NCBI GenBank assembly: GCA_034717695.1
Contig: JAYELS010000005.1
Coordinates: 319,586-383,585, forward strand
DNA length: 64,000 nt
From: NAT127 sp034717695
GTDB lineage: Bacteria; Pseudomonadota; Gammaproteobacteria; Pseudomonadales; Porticoccaceae
Direction of reading: 5' to 3'
The notes under the pieces are model-generated. The model ran no database searches. It saw nothing but the letters and a program-made list of their open reading frames with translations, and had not been told where the DNA came from. Every line of letters begins with the position of its first letter. The first letter of the stretch is position 1. This document shows positions 44,423 to 52,718 of the stretch, in pieces. Both the position numbers and the translations under genes were made by a program.

Positions 44423-45604
44423 TCAGTAGCGCGGCAACCCCGGCTCCAGCTCCTCGATCCAGGCCAGGATGCCGCCCCGGAGGTTGTCCAGGTTCGAAAA
44501 ACCCGCCTCTGCGAGCTGGCGGCAGGCGCTGGCGGAGCGGCTGCCGGTCTTGCAGTAGCAGATCACCCGGCGGGACCTGTCCAGCTGCGCCGCAACCTCC
44601 GCCAGGATGTCGAGGGGTGCGGCGCGGCTGCCGGGGATATGGCAGATGTCCCGCTCCCAGGGGTCCCGCACGTCGATGAGCACGGTGTCCTCGTCGGCCA
44701 ACAGGGCCTTCAGCTCGCCGGGGGATATCTCCGCGAACGCCCCTTCCCGGGGCGCCTCGCAAACCACCCGGTAATCCTCGAGGGCAACAATGGTGGGCCG
44801 CTCGCCGCACACCGGGCACTCCTCGTCCCGGGCCGCGCGGAACTCGCGAAAGCGCATCCCCCTGGCGTCGTAATGGAGCAGGCGGCCGCTCAGGCTTTCG
44901 CCAATGCCGGTCAGCAGCTTGATGGCCTCCGTGGCCTGGATGCTGGCGATGATGGCGGGCAGCACCCCCAGCACACCGCCCTCGGCGCAGTTGAGCACCG
45001 TGCCCGGCGGTGGCGGCTCGGGGAAAAGGCAGCGGTAGCAGGGGCCGCCCCGGTGATGGAACACACTGGCCTGGCCCTCGAAGCCGGAGATGCTGCCGTA
45101 CACCAGGGGCTTGCCGGCGAGCACGCAGGCGTCGTTGACCAGGTAGCGGGTGGCGAAATTGTCGGAGCCGTCGATCACCAGGTCGTAGCCCTGTATCAGT
45201 TGCAGGGCGTTGTCCGCCGAGAGCCACAGGGGGTAGGGGCGAATGTCGATATGGGGGTTGAGGGCAGCGAGCCGCGCCGCCGCCCGCTCCGCCTTGAGGG
45301 CGCCGATATCCCCGGTGGTGAACAGCACCTGGCGTTGCAGGTTGCTGTCCTCCACCCGGTCGCCATCGACGATGCCGAGCACCCCGACGCCGGCGGCGGC
45401 CAGGTACAGACCGAGGGGGGAGCCGAGGCCACCGGCGCCGATCAGCAGCACCCGGGCACCTTTGAGGCGCGCCTGCCCCGCCGGGCCGAAGTCCGCCAGC
45501 GCCAGGTGGCGGCCGTAGCGGGCGAGCTCTTCTGGGGAGAGCTCTTCTGGAGAGAGCTCTTCTGGAGAGAGCGCTGCCGATGAGAGCTCGTCAGGGCAAA
45601 ACAT
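44423..45604 (-). CDS. E1-like ThiF/MoeB-type adenylyltransferase with C-terminal rhodanese
   Basis: A 393-residue enzyme. ATG 45604 follows GAGG by 7 bases. The adenylation core has GAGGLGS (56-62), DGDRVEDSNLQRQ, DGSDNFATRYLVND, zinc cysteines C189/C192 and C263/C266, and C206 in LNCAEGGVLG. The C-terminal rhodanese (about 290-390) has an active C351-KTGSRS loop. Such MoeB-rhodanese enzymes activate a ubiquitin-like GG protein and turn it into a thiocarboxylate; a candidate partner is encoded two genes upstream. The N-terminus includes three LSPEE repeats encoded by tandem 15-bp units. Confidence 0.92.
   Translation of the reverse strand: MFCPDELSSAALSPEELSPEELSPEELARYGRHLALADFGPAGQARLKGARVLLIGAGGLGSPLGLYLAAAGVGVLGIVDGDRVEDSNLQRQVLFTTGDIGALKAERAAARLAALNPHIDIRPYPLWLSADNALQLIQGYDLVIDGSDNFATRYLVNDACVLAGKPLVYGSISGFEGQASVFHHRGGPCYRCLFPEPPPPGTVLNCAEGGVLGVLPAIIASIQATEAIKLLTGIGESLSGRLLHYDARGMRFREFRAARDEECPVCGERPTIVALEDYRVVCEAPREGAFAEISPGELKALLADEDTVLIDVRDPWERDICHIPGSRAAPLDILAEVAAQLDRSRRVICYCKTGSRSASACRQLAEAGFSNLDNLRGGILAWIEELEPGLPRY
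45524..45568. repeat. Three tandem 15-bp repeats in the E1-rhodanese gene
   Basis: The plus strand reads GAGCTCTTCTGGRGA three times in succession, with two further degenerate copies up to about 45598. They encode repeated LSPEE before the normal LARYGRHL start of the family. In-frame copy number variation is likely. Confidence 0.85.
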
Positions 45605-45624
45605 GGCCAAACCTCATCCGCGGG

Positions 45625-46725
45625 TCATCCCGGCGCCTCTTCCGGGCCCGCCGGGTCGAATCGCACCACATTGATGGGCGGCAGGTGGTTCGACAGGCAC
45701 TGCCAGTGATCCCCCTGATCCTCGCTCAGCCACAGGTTGCCGGTGGTGGAGCCGAAGGCCAGCACCTCGCCGCTGGCATCGATATCGAGGCCGTGGCGGT
45801 ACACCAGGTCCCAGGCCTTGGACTGGGGCAGCCCCGCCGTCAGCTGTTCGAAGGTCTTGCCGCCGTCCCGGGTGCGGTTGACCACCAGCCGGCCGTCCAC
45901 CGGCACCCGGTACTCGTCCTTGATGCCGGGCACAAACCAGGCGGTGGCCGGGTCCCGGGGGTGCACCACCACGGCGAAGCCGAACACCGAGGGCTTCACC
46001 CCGGTGATCTCCGTCCACCGGTGGCCGCCGTCGTCCGAGCGGAAGATGCCGTTGTGGTGCTGAATCCACAGGCGGTCCGGGGACGCCGCGCAACTCACCA
46101 TGCGGTGCACGTCCTGCATGGCGGGATCATGGGCCATGTCCGGGGGCAGAAATTCCGCCCGCAGCCCCTGGCCGGTGAGGTTCCAGCTGGCGCCGCCATC
46201 GGCGGATTCCCACACACCCCCGGTGGACACCGCCAGCCGTACCAGCCGGCTGTCGTGCGGATGCACGCAGATGGAATGGATACCGGGCTTGTCGTAACCG
46301 CCGCCCATCCACTTTTCCCGCTCCGGCCGGTTCCACAGGGATTCCACCAGGGACCAGCTCTCCCCCCGATCGGTGGATTGAAACAGGCCGCCGGGAATGG
46401 TGCCCGCCCACAGGGTGCCGGCCCGATCGCCCCCGGGCACCAGCTCCCAGATCTGCTCCAGGGCCGGGCCGTCCCCGTCACTCGCCTTGGGGAATGTGGG
46501 CGCGGCGATCTCGGTCCAGCGCGCCGACCCGGCCTCGGCCCGGTGCAGCTTGACGCCGAAATGCCCGAGGTTGAGGGCGGTGTACTGGTCGCCGTTGCGC
46601 GGGTCGGCCATCGCCATGGACACCGGCTCACCCAGAAAACAGGGCTCGCCGCAGCGCCACTCGCCGTGGGATTTCTCGAAAATAAACAGCCCCTTGCGGG
46701 TGCCGACACGAAGTTTGGTGGTCAT
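45625..46725 (-). CDS. BNR/sialidase-like beta-propeller protein between MoaD-like and E1 genes
   Basis: A 366-residue protein without signal peptide. It starts TTKLRVGTRKGLFIFEKS and has repeated Asp-box type motifs (STDRGESWSLV, SADGGASWNLT, SDDGGHRWTEI, RDGGKTFEQL, SEDQGDHWQCLSNHLPP), giving a six- or seven-blade propeller. Database names such as exo-alpha-sialidase or glycosyl hydrolase come from Asp boxes, not from proven activity. It is sandwiched between a GG-ending MoaD-like gene (19 bases upstream) and the E1-rhodanese gene (20 bases downstream), so a role in or as target of that module is likely. Confidence 0.85.
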   Translation of the reverse strand: MTTKLRVGTRKGLFIFEKSHGEWRCGEPCFLGEPVSMAMADPRNGDQYTALNLGHFGVKLHRAEAGSARWTEIAAPTFPKASDGDGPALEQIWELVPGGDRAGTLWAGTIPGGLFQSTDRGESWSLVESLWNRPEREKWMGGGYDKPGIHSICVHPHDSRLVRLAVSTGGVWESADGGASWNLTGQGLRAEFLPPDMAHDPAMQDVHRMVSCAASPDRLWIQHHNGIFRSDDGGHRWTEITGVKPSVFGFAVVVHPRDPATAWFVPGIKDEYRVPVDGRLVVNRTRDGGKTFEQLTAGLPQSKAWDLVYRHGLDIDASGEVLAFGSTTGNLWLSEDQGDHWQCLSNHLPPINVVRFDPAGPEEAPG

Positions 46726-46744
46726 TTCCCTGATCTCCCTGAAG

Positions 46745-47014
46745 TCAACCGCCGGAAAGCGCCTGCATCACATCCACCCGGGACGCCGGGGCCAACGGAT
46801 CGCTCAACCGCGCCCTGTCCCGGATCAGCGCCCCATCCACAAAAATCGCCACGTGCTTGCGCAGCCGATCCTGGTCATCAAGGATGTAGCCGCCGAGACG
46901 GGGATTCTCCGCAAACACCTGCCGCAGTGCCTCCATCACCGTACTGGCCGCCACATCCCGGGGCAGGCAGTCCACATGGCGCTTGAGGTTGTCGGTGAAG
47001 GAGATGATGGCCAT
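46745..47014 (-). CDS. MoaD/ThiS-like ubiquitin-fold protein ending in Gly-Gly
   Basis: An 89-residue beta-grasp protein: MAIISFTDNLKRHVDCLPRD, TVMEALRQVFAENPRLGGYILDDQDRLRKHVAIFVDG, then LSDPLAPASRVDVMQALSGG. The exposed C-terminal GG (88-89) is what E1-like enzymes adenylate. It could carry sulfur (as MoaD, ThiS, CysO do) or be attached to proteins. It is followed on the same strand by the propeller and E1-rhodanese genes in a compact operon. Its true partner pathway is unknown. Confidence 0.88.
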   Translation of the reverse strand: MAIISFTDNLKRHVDCLPRDVAASTVMEALRQVFAENPRLGGYILDDQDRLRKHVAIFVDGALIRDRARLSDPLAPASRVDVMQALSGG

Positions 47015-47100
47015 TGCCTGTCCTCGACGGGCTCAACGCCGATAACGGTAGCAGATGTTTGCGATTCCAGCCCCGCCGCCGTTGATGGGCATCTGCCCCC

Positions 47101-47493
47101 CTACGAAGCGCCCACCTCGGGAAAGGCCTTGGATGCCGCGATGGCATCGAAGAAGGCATGCACGCGGTAGACCAGCCCATCGCGAATGGTCATCAACTCG
47201 CAGTAATTATTTTCGTACACCCGGCCATCCTCGTACTCGAATCGGCCGGACATTTCGACCGCCACCCGATCCCCCTCGGCGGTGGTGCTCATGATGGTGA
47301 ATCCCCCCACCTTGGCACTGGCGAGCATATCGAGGGAGCCCAGAAACTGCTCCCGATCGAGGTGGCCGATGCCGTTGAGCCACCAGTCCAGCTCCGGATG
47401 CAGCAGGGACGCCACCGTGGCCTTGTCGCCGGATCCCACGGCGTTCACTACCCGCAATGCCACCTGGCGGTTGGCTTCTGTTTTGTCTGTCAT
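47101..47493 (-). CDS. NTF2-like (SnoaL/ketosteroid isomerase-like) protein
   Basis: A 130-residue cone-shaped fold protein: NRQVALRVVNAVGSGDKATVASLLHPELDWWLNG, TIMSTTAEGDRVAVEMSGRFEYEDGRVYENNYCELMTIRDGLVYRVHAFFDA. The pattern matches SnoaL-like domains that bind small hydrophobic ligands; the active residues do not permit a precise reaction. ATG 47493 (MTDKTEANRQ) follows GGAAAC weakly. An 86-bp gap separates it from the downstream MoaD-like gene on the same strand. Confidence 0.85.
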   Translation of the reverse strand: MTDKTEANRQVALRVVNAVGSGDKATVASLLHPELDWWLNGIGHLDREQFLGSLDMLASAKVGGFTIMSTTAEGDRVAVEMSGRFEYEDGRVYENNYCELMTIRDGLVYRVHAFFDAIAASKAFPEVGAS

Positions 47494-47585
47494 TGTTATC
47501 GGTTTCCTGTGATGGTTGATGATCCTGTCGCGAAGAGACGGCGACGCAGCAAAGGGCGCTGTACTTTAGCAGATCGCTAGCCATC

Positions 47586-47618
47586 CCATCGCCAAGGAAT
47601 AGGGCCCCTTGGCGATGG
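47586..47618. terminator. 12-bp inverted repeat downstream of the FAD oxidase gene
   Basis: Perfect inverted repeat CCATCGCCAAGG / CCTTGGCGATGG with a 9-base loop, 48 bases beyond the FAD oxidase stop. No T-run follows, so it is a terminator or mRNA-stabilising hairpin candidate. It also lies in the 172-bp gap upstream of the NTF2-like gene. Confidence 0.5.
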
Positions 47619-47665
47619 CGTGACGGGCAGAGGTCAAGGCGGAAAATCCGTCGACAACGGGCGCT

Positions 47666-49042
47666 TTACAACACCTTTCCCGGATTCATGATGGCCTGGG
47701 GATCGAAACCGGCCTTGCACAGGGCAATCAACGCCATCTGATTCTCCGGCAAGCCCGACGCAAGCTGTGGCTTCTTCAACAACCCGATCCCGTGCTCCGC
47801 GGAGATACTGCCCCCTGACTCCCTCACCAGCCCGTACACCAAAGCCGACACCTGGGTTGCCATCCCGGCAAACGGCTGGTCGCGCCAACCTTCCGGCTGC
47901 AGGACGTTGAGGTGAATGTTTCCATCCCCCAGATGCCCGAACCACAGGCTCGCCAATTGGGGAAATCGTTCGGCCAGCAGCGCCTCGATGCGCCGGATAA
48001 AGGCCGGCAGGTATTCCAGCCGCAGGGCGATATCGTGCTTGAGGGGCCTGTGGCGCGAGAGGCTTTCGGAGATGTTCTCACGCAGCTGCCACAGCTGTCG
48101 TGACTGACCCTCGGACTGGCTGATCACCGCATCCTCCATCCAGCCGCGACGGCGGCACTCGTCGAAAAACATGACAATGTCGTTGTCGTCCCGGGGCCTG
48201 TCGAACTCCAAAAGACCATAGCAGGGGGCGGAATTGGCGAACGGATTTTGCTGGCCGGTGTGGGCGGTCACGGCGGCGAGTGCCTGATCTGAAAAGAATT
48301 CGAAGGCGCTCAAGTTGAACGCCTTGCGGGCCAGTTGGAACAGGTCCAGCAGGTCGGTGATGGCCCGCGCCGCAACCACCATCACCGCCTGGGGTGGCGG
48401 CGGCGGCTGGAGCTTTACCGTCACTTCGCAGATAAAGCCGAGAATACCTTCGGAGCCAATAAACAGATGGCGCAAATCCGGGCCGCAGTTGTTTTTTACA
48501 AGGCCCCGATTCAGGTCGAGGATATCGCCGTTGCCGGTGACCACCCTGAGGCCCGTCACCTGCTCCCGGGTGCCGCCGTAGCGCAGCACCCGGATACCGC
48601 CGGCGTTGGTGGCGACGTTGCCGCCGATCTGGCTTGAGCCGGAGGAGGCGAAGTCCACCGGGTAGAACAGACCCTGTTCACTGGCAAATTGTTGGAGGCG
48701 CTGGGTGATCACTCCCGCCTCGCAGGTGACGGACTGGTCCGCGGCCGAAAAGTGCAGGATGCGGTTCATGCGCTCCAGGGTCACCACCACCTCGCCGTCC
48801 TTCGCCACGGCGCCGCCGCTCAATCCCGTGCGCCCACCGGAGGGTACCAGGGGAATGCCGTGCCGGTGGGCGAGCATCACAATCTGTTGCACCTGCTCTA
48901 CGGAATTGGGGCGGACGACAAGGGAGGGGTTGGGCTGCCAGAGGGTGGTGCGATCGGTGCCGTAGGGAGCCATTTCCCGCCGGTCGGTGATGACGTATTT
49001 ATTGCCGACGATGGCCTTGAACGAATCTGCGAATTTTTTCAT
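47666..49042 (-). CDS. FAD-linked oxidase (GlcD/D-2-hydroxyacid dehydrogenase family)
   Basis: A 458-residue flavoprotein of the VAO/PCMH fold. The FAD-binding loop is VPSGGRTGLSGGAV and the second loop DFASSGSSQIGGNVATNAGGIRVLRYG; the C-terminal domain has the metal-binding GHLGDGNIHLNV and ISAEHGIGLLKK. Family members oxidise D-lactate, D-2-hydroxyglutarate or glycolate; the substrate is not resolved by motif. ATG 49042 (MKKFADSFKAI) is used. GC content appears lower than in the flanking regions. Confidence 0.92.
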   Translation of the reverse strand: MKKFADSFKAIVGNKYVITDRREMAPYGTDRTTLWQPNPSLVVRPNSVEQVQQIVMLAHRHGIPLVPSGGRTGLSGGAVAKDGEVVVTLERMNRILHFSAADQSVTCEAGVITQRLQQFASEQGLFYPVDFASSGSSQIGGNVATNAGGIRVLRYGGTREQVTGLRVVTGNGDILDLNRGLVKNNCGPDLRHLFIGSEGILGFICEVTVKLQPPPPPQAVMVVAARAITDLLDLFQLARKAFNLSAFEFFSDQALAAVTAHTGQQNPFANSAPCYGLLEFDRPRDDNDIVMFFDECRRRGWMEDAVISQSEGQSRQLWQLRENISESLSRHRPLKHDIALRLEYLPAFIRRIEALLAERFPQLASLWFGHLGDGNIHLNVLQPEGWRDQPFAGMATQVSALVYGLVRESGGSISAEHGIGLLKKPQLASGLPENQMALIALCKAGFDPQAIMNPGKVL

Positions 49043-49170
49043 GCCGGCGTCTCGGGCCCGGGGCGGCTGGGGTTGGCCGTGCACCGCCATTGGTGGGGCA
49101 TGGACCGCTGTTGGGCTGCGCCCATTGGCCTGATCCAGCCTGCGGATTGGCGCGCGCCCCCTTTCACGGT

Positions 49171-50187
49171 CTACAACCCCAGCTGATCGAACACCCGCTG
49201 ACGCAGGGCTGGGCTCTCGTTTGCCAGGTGGTGGCGGGCACCCTCGATCAACACCACCCGGGCGGCGGGAAATTTGCGCCGCAGCAGGCGCATGTTCGAA
49301 CGCCAGGCGAGGGTGGTGTCGGCGGTACCCTGGAGGATGGTGAGGGGATAGTCCCGAGGTTGCATGGCCCGGCATTCCGCCACCCAGCCCTTCATGGCGC
49401 CCAGCCATGCGATGGGAATGTGGCGAGGCTGGAGCGGATCCCGGGCGATGAAGCGAACAAAGTCCGCGTCGTTGGAGTTGTCCATGAATGCCCGTCCAAC
49501 CTGCTTGAGAAACCTGTGGCTGAGAGTATAGACAATGCGGTTCAGCCACCACCCGCGCGGCTCCACCAGGGGCGCAAGCAGGGCAACCCGATCGAGCCCG
49601 GCGCCGCCCCTGGCCAGGTAATTGAGCAGGATGGCACCCCCAGTGCTCTGCCCCACGGCCGCTACCGGCACGGGAAAAGCCTTGGAGATTTCCCTCAAAA
49701 CAGCTTCGAAAACCTCGACGTAATGGGCGAAGGTGGCAATGCTGGCGCGCTCGCCGCTCGACAGCCCGTGCCCCGGCAGATCGAACGCCACCACACCATA
49801 ACCCCGCTCCAGCAGGTGACGGATCAGATGGCCGAAGAGGCCGACATGGTCGAAATAACCGTGCAATACCACCACCACGCCCTTGTCGGGCGGGACCAGG
49901 GTTTTGTCGGGGAACCAGTAGTGGCAGGCGATGGTGTAGCGGGGCAGCATCACCCGGCCCCAGCGGTGCAGGTATTTGTCGGCGTAATCCATGCCGTAGA
50001 GGCGCAGGTATTTTTCGGCGATCAATGCCTGCGCCGGGTCGGAATCCCGCGCCGGATCGAAATCCATGTCCGGCAGGCTGGCGCGGAGATTGTCGATTTC
50101 GGCAGTTGTAAGCCTGACGTCAGACGCGAGACGTCTGACGCTTTTCGCGGCTTCGCCGCAAGTATCATCCGCTCCCGGCTCTCGCAT
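49171..50187 (-). CDS. Alpha/beta hydrolase (monoacylglycerol lipase-like)
   Basis: A serine hydrolase: oxyanion loop VVVLHGYFDHVG, nucleophile elbow GQSTG, acid in LQGTADTTL and catalytic His in EGARHHLANE. Lysophospholipase/monoacylglycerol lipase type. The start is uncertain, since the 5' region overlaps the repeat at 50114-50250. ATG 50187 (MREPGADD), ATG 50067 (MDFDPARD) and TTG 50250 are all possible and none has a good ribosome site, so the N-terminal 40 or so residues may be repeat-derived. Confidence 0.85.
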   Translation of the reverse strand: MREPGADDTCGEAAKSVRRLASDVRLTTAEIDNLRASLPDMDFDPARDSDPAQALIAEKYLRLYGMDYADKYLHRWGRVMLPRYTIACHYWFPDKTLVPPDKGVVVVLHGYFDHVGLFGHLIRHLLERGYGVVAFDLPGHGLSSGERASIATFAHYVEVFEAVLREISKAFPVPVAAVGQSTGGAILLNYLARGGAGLDRVALLAPLVEPRGWWLNRIVYTLSHRFLKQVGRAFMDNSNDADFVRFIARDPLQPRHIPIAWLGAMKGWVAECRAMQPRDYPLTILQGTADTTLAWRSNMRLLRRKFPAARVVLIEGARHHLANESPALRQRVFDQLGL

Positions 50188-50250
50188 CGTGACGTCAGAC
50201 TTCTCCACCCGCTCTTGCGTCACACGTCCGGCGCCAGACGTCAGACCCAA
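50114..50250. repeat. TCTGACG-type repeat element between fba and the hydrolase gene
   Basis: The stretch contains CGTCAGACG-cgaga-CGTCTGACG (50118-50140), GCGGCTTCGCCGC just after, another TGACGTCAGAC (50190-50200) and GCCAGACGTCAGACC near 50246. It ends 3 bases before the fba stop codon. The same words recur at 51374-51521, forming a repeat pair around fba. Its left part is open in the hydrolase frame. Confidence 0.7.
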
Positions 50251-50252
50251 AA

Positions 50253-51317
50253 TCAGTTGACCTGCGGATCCAGCTCGCCCTTCTCGTAGCGCTTGAACAT
50301 GGCTTCAAGGCTCAGGGGCTTGATCTTGCTCGCCTGGCCGGCGGTGCCGAAGGCCTCGTAGCGGGCGAGGCAGATCTCCTTCATGGCCTTGGTGGCCACG
50401 GCGAGGTACTTGCGGGGGTCGAACTCGCTGGTGTTCTGGGCCAGGAAGCGGCGGATGGCGCCGGTGCTGGCGAGGCGCAGGTCGGTGTCGATGTTGACCT
50501 TGCGCACCCCGTGCCTGATGCCCTCGACGATCTCCTCCACCGGTACCCCGTAGGTTTCGGGGATGTCGCCGCCGAATTCGTTGATCACCCTGAGCCACTC
50601 CTGGGGCACCGAGGAGGAGCCGTGCATCACCAGGTGGGTGTTGGGGATGCGGGCGTGGATCTGCTTGATGCGCTCGATGGCGAGGATATCGCCGGTGGGG
50701 GGGCGGCTGAACTTGTAGGCCCCGTGGCTGGTGCCAATGGCGATGGCGAGGGCATCCACCTGGGTGGCATTGACGAACTGCGCCGCTTCCTCGGGATCGG
50801 TGAGCATCTGGCTGTGGTCGAGGGTGCCCTCGGCGCCGATGCCGTCCTCCTCCCCGGCGGTGCCGGTTTCCAGGGAGCCGAGACAGCCCAGCTCGCCCTC
50901 CACGGACACGCCGCAGGCGTGGGCCATGGCGACGGCGGTCTGGGTGACCCGCACGTTGTAGTCGTAGTCCATGGGGGTCTTGCCGTCCTCACCCAGGGAG
51001 CCGTCCATCATCACCGACGAGAAGCCGAGCTGGATGGAGCGCTGGCACACCGCCGGGCTGGTGCCGTGGTCCTGGTGCATCACCACGGGGATATGGGGAA
51101 ATTCCTCGATGGCCGCCAGGATCAGGTGGCGCAGGAAGGGTGCCCCGGCGTATTTGCGGGCGCCGGCGGAGGCCTGCACGATCACCGGCGAGTCGGTCTC
51201 GTCGGCGGCCTCCATGATGGCGCGCATCTGCTCCAGGTTGTTGACGTTGAAGGCGGGCACGCCATAGCCGTGCTCGGCGGCGTGGTCGAGGAGCTGTCTC
51301 AGGGAGATGAGGGCCAT
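50253..51317 (-). CDS. fba: Class II fructose-bisphosphate aldolase, Calvin subtype
   Basis: A 354-residue enzyme cleaving fructose-1,6-bisphosphate to triose phosphates in the cytoplasm. ATG 51317 (MALISLRQLLDHAAEHGYGVPAFNVNN) follows AGGAC by 7 bases. Zinc and catalytic motifs: VVMHQDHGTS, SVMMDGS, VEGELGCLGSLETG, GTSHGAYKFSR, LVMHGSSSVP and GVRKVNIDTDLR. Belongs with pgk-epd-tkt upstream, but is separated from pgk by a 213-bp repeat-filled gap. Confidence 0.96.
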   Translation of the reverse strand: MALISLRQLLDHAAEHGYGVPAFNVNNLEQMRAIMEAADETDSPVIVQASAGARKYAGAPFLRHLILAAIEEFPHIPVVMHQDHGTSPAVCQRSIQLGFSSVMMDGSLGEDGKTPMDYDYNVRVTQTAVAMAHACGVSVEGELGCLGSLETGTAGEEDGIGAEGTLDHSQMLTDPEEAAQFVNATQVDALAIAIGTSHGAYKFSRPPTGDILAIERIKQIHARIPNTHLVMHGSSSVPQEWLRVINEFGGDIPETYGVPVEEIVEGIRHGVRKVNIDTDLRLASTGAIRRFLAQNTSEFDPRKYLAVATKAMKEICLARYEAFGTAGQASKIKPLSLEAMFKRYEKGELDPQVN

Positions 51318-51373
51318 TGCTTTTGTCCTGTTCAAGTCTGCTGCCCGCTATGGGCATTGAGTTCTCAATGACA

Positions 51374-51521
51374 GGTCTGACGCTGGACGTCTGACGTCTG
51401 ACGCAAAAGCGGAGGGCACCGCCTCGGTCTCGACATCTGCTTCCACAACCTCAGGCCAGAATTCTTCGGGCGGCCTTGCCGCCCGCCGTAGCGTCCGACG
51501 TCAAGGGTCAGACGTCAGACC
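51374..51521. repeat. Element with imperfect inverted ends between pgk and fba
   Basis: The left end GGTCTGACGCTGGACGTCTG continues GACGTCTGACG to 51404. The right end (51491-51521), read on the other strand, starts GGTCTGACGTCTGACC and finishes GTCGGACGC. Thus two 31-base ends are imperfect inverted copies around an 86-base centre with no ORF. The element fills most of the 212-base space between pgk and fba. Copies of the same words flank fba on the other side. Confidence 0.75.
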
Positions 51522-51529
51522 AAGCGCCC

Positions 51530-52699
51530 TCAGCCGAGGGCGCGCTCCTCTAGCATCGCCACCGCCGGCAACACCTTGCCCTCGACATATTCGAGGAAGG
51601 CGCCGCCCCCGGTGGAAATGTAGGAGACTTTATCAGCGATGCGGTATTTGTCCACCGCCGCCAGGGTGTCGCCGCCGCCGGCGATGGAGAAGGCATCGCT
51701 GTCGGCGATGGCCTCCGCCAGGGTGCGGGTGCCGTTGCCGAACTGGTCGAACTCGAACACCCCCACCGGGCCGTTCCAGATGATGGTGCCGGCGGCCTTG
51801 AGCAGCTCCGCCAGCTGGTCGGCGGTGTCGGGGCCGATGTCGAGGATCATCTCGTCGCTGGCCACGTCCCCCACCGCCTTGGTCTCGGCCTCGGCGGTCT
51901 CGGCAAATTCCCTGGCCACCACAACGTCGCTGGGCAGGGGGATGGCGACCTTGGCCATCAGTTTCTGGGCCTCGGGGATCAGGTCGTATTCGCACAGGGA
52001 CTTGCCCACCGGCTTGCCGGCCGCGGCGAGGAAGGTGTTGGCAATGCCGCCGCCGACGATCAGCTGGTCCACCTTGGCGGAGAGGTTTTCGAGCACCGTC
52101 AGCTTGGTGGAGACCTTGGAGCCGGCGACGATGGCCACCAGCGGGCGCCGGGGGTTGGTAAGGGCCCGCTCCAGGGCATCCAGCTCGGCGGTCAGCAGCG
52201 GGCCGGCGCAGGCCACGGGGGCGAACTTCGCCACCCCGTGGGTGGAGGCTTCGGCGCGGTGGGCGGTGCCGAAGGCGTCCATGGCGAAGATGTCGCACAG
52301 CCCGGCGTAGGCCCGGGCCAGGTCGTCGCTGTTCTTTTTCTCACCGGGGTTGAAGCGCACGTTTTCGAGCAGCACGACCTCTCCCTCGGCCACGTCCAGG
52401 CCCCCTTGCCAGTCGGCGATGAGGCGCACCGGGCGGCCCAGCAGGCGACCGAGGTGGTCGGCCACCGGCTGCAGGGACAGGGCGGGGTCGAACGCCCCCT
52501 CGGTGGGGCGACCCAGGTGGGACATCAGGATCACCCGGGCGCCGGCGTCCCGGGCCAGCTGGATGCTGGGCAGGGCGGCGCGGATGCGGGCGTCGCTGGT
52601 GACGCGGCCGTCCTTCACCGGCACGTTGAGATCCTCGCGGATCAGCACCCGCCGGCCGCGCAGTTCCAGGTCTTGCAGGCGCTTCACTTTCAGGGACAT
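51530..52699 (-). CDS. pgk: Phosphoglycerate kinase
   Basis: A 389-residue glycolytic kinase transferring phosphate from 1,3-bisphosphoglycerate to ADP. Start ATG 52699 (MSLKVKRLQDLELRGRRVLIREDLNVPV). Motifs: REDLNVP, ILMSHLGRPTEG, NVRFNPGEKKN, DAFGTAHRAEAST, VAGSKVSTKL, GGGIANTFL, WNGPVGVFE and the C-terminal SIAGGGDTLAAVDK...STGGGAFLEYVEGK. Only 19 bases downstream of epd. Confidence 0.97.
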   Translation of the reverse strand: MSLKVKRLQDLELRGRRVLIREDLNVPVKDGRVTSDARIRAALPSIQLARDAGARVILMSHLGRPTEGAFDPALSLQPVADHLGRLLGRPVRLIADWQGGLDVAEGEVVLLENVRFNPGEKKNSDDLARAYAGLCDIFAMDAFGTAHRAEASTHGVAKFAPVACAGPLLTAELDALERALTNPRRPLVAIVAGSKVSTKLTVLENLSAKVDQLIVGGGIANTFLAAAGKPVGKSLCEYDLIPEAQKLMAKVAIPLPSDVVVAREFAETAEAETKAVGDVASDEMILDIGPDTADQLAELLKAAGTIIWNGPVGVFEFDQFGNGTRTLAEAIADSDAFSIAGGGDTLAAVDKYRIADKVSYISTGGGAFLEYVEGKVLPAVAMLEERALG

Positions 52700-52718
52700 G
52701 GTGTGGCGTTCCTCGTCG

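Noticed and set aside
50067..50250. Long N-terminus of the alpha/beta hydrolase starting at TTG 50250
   Set aside because: It runs through the repeat element and has no ribosome site; a shorter start is more likely.
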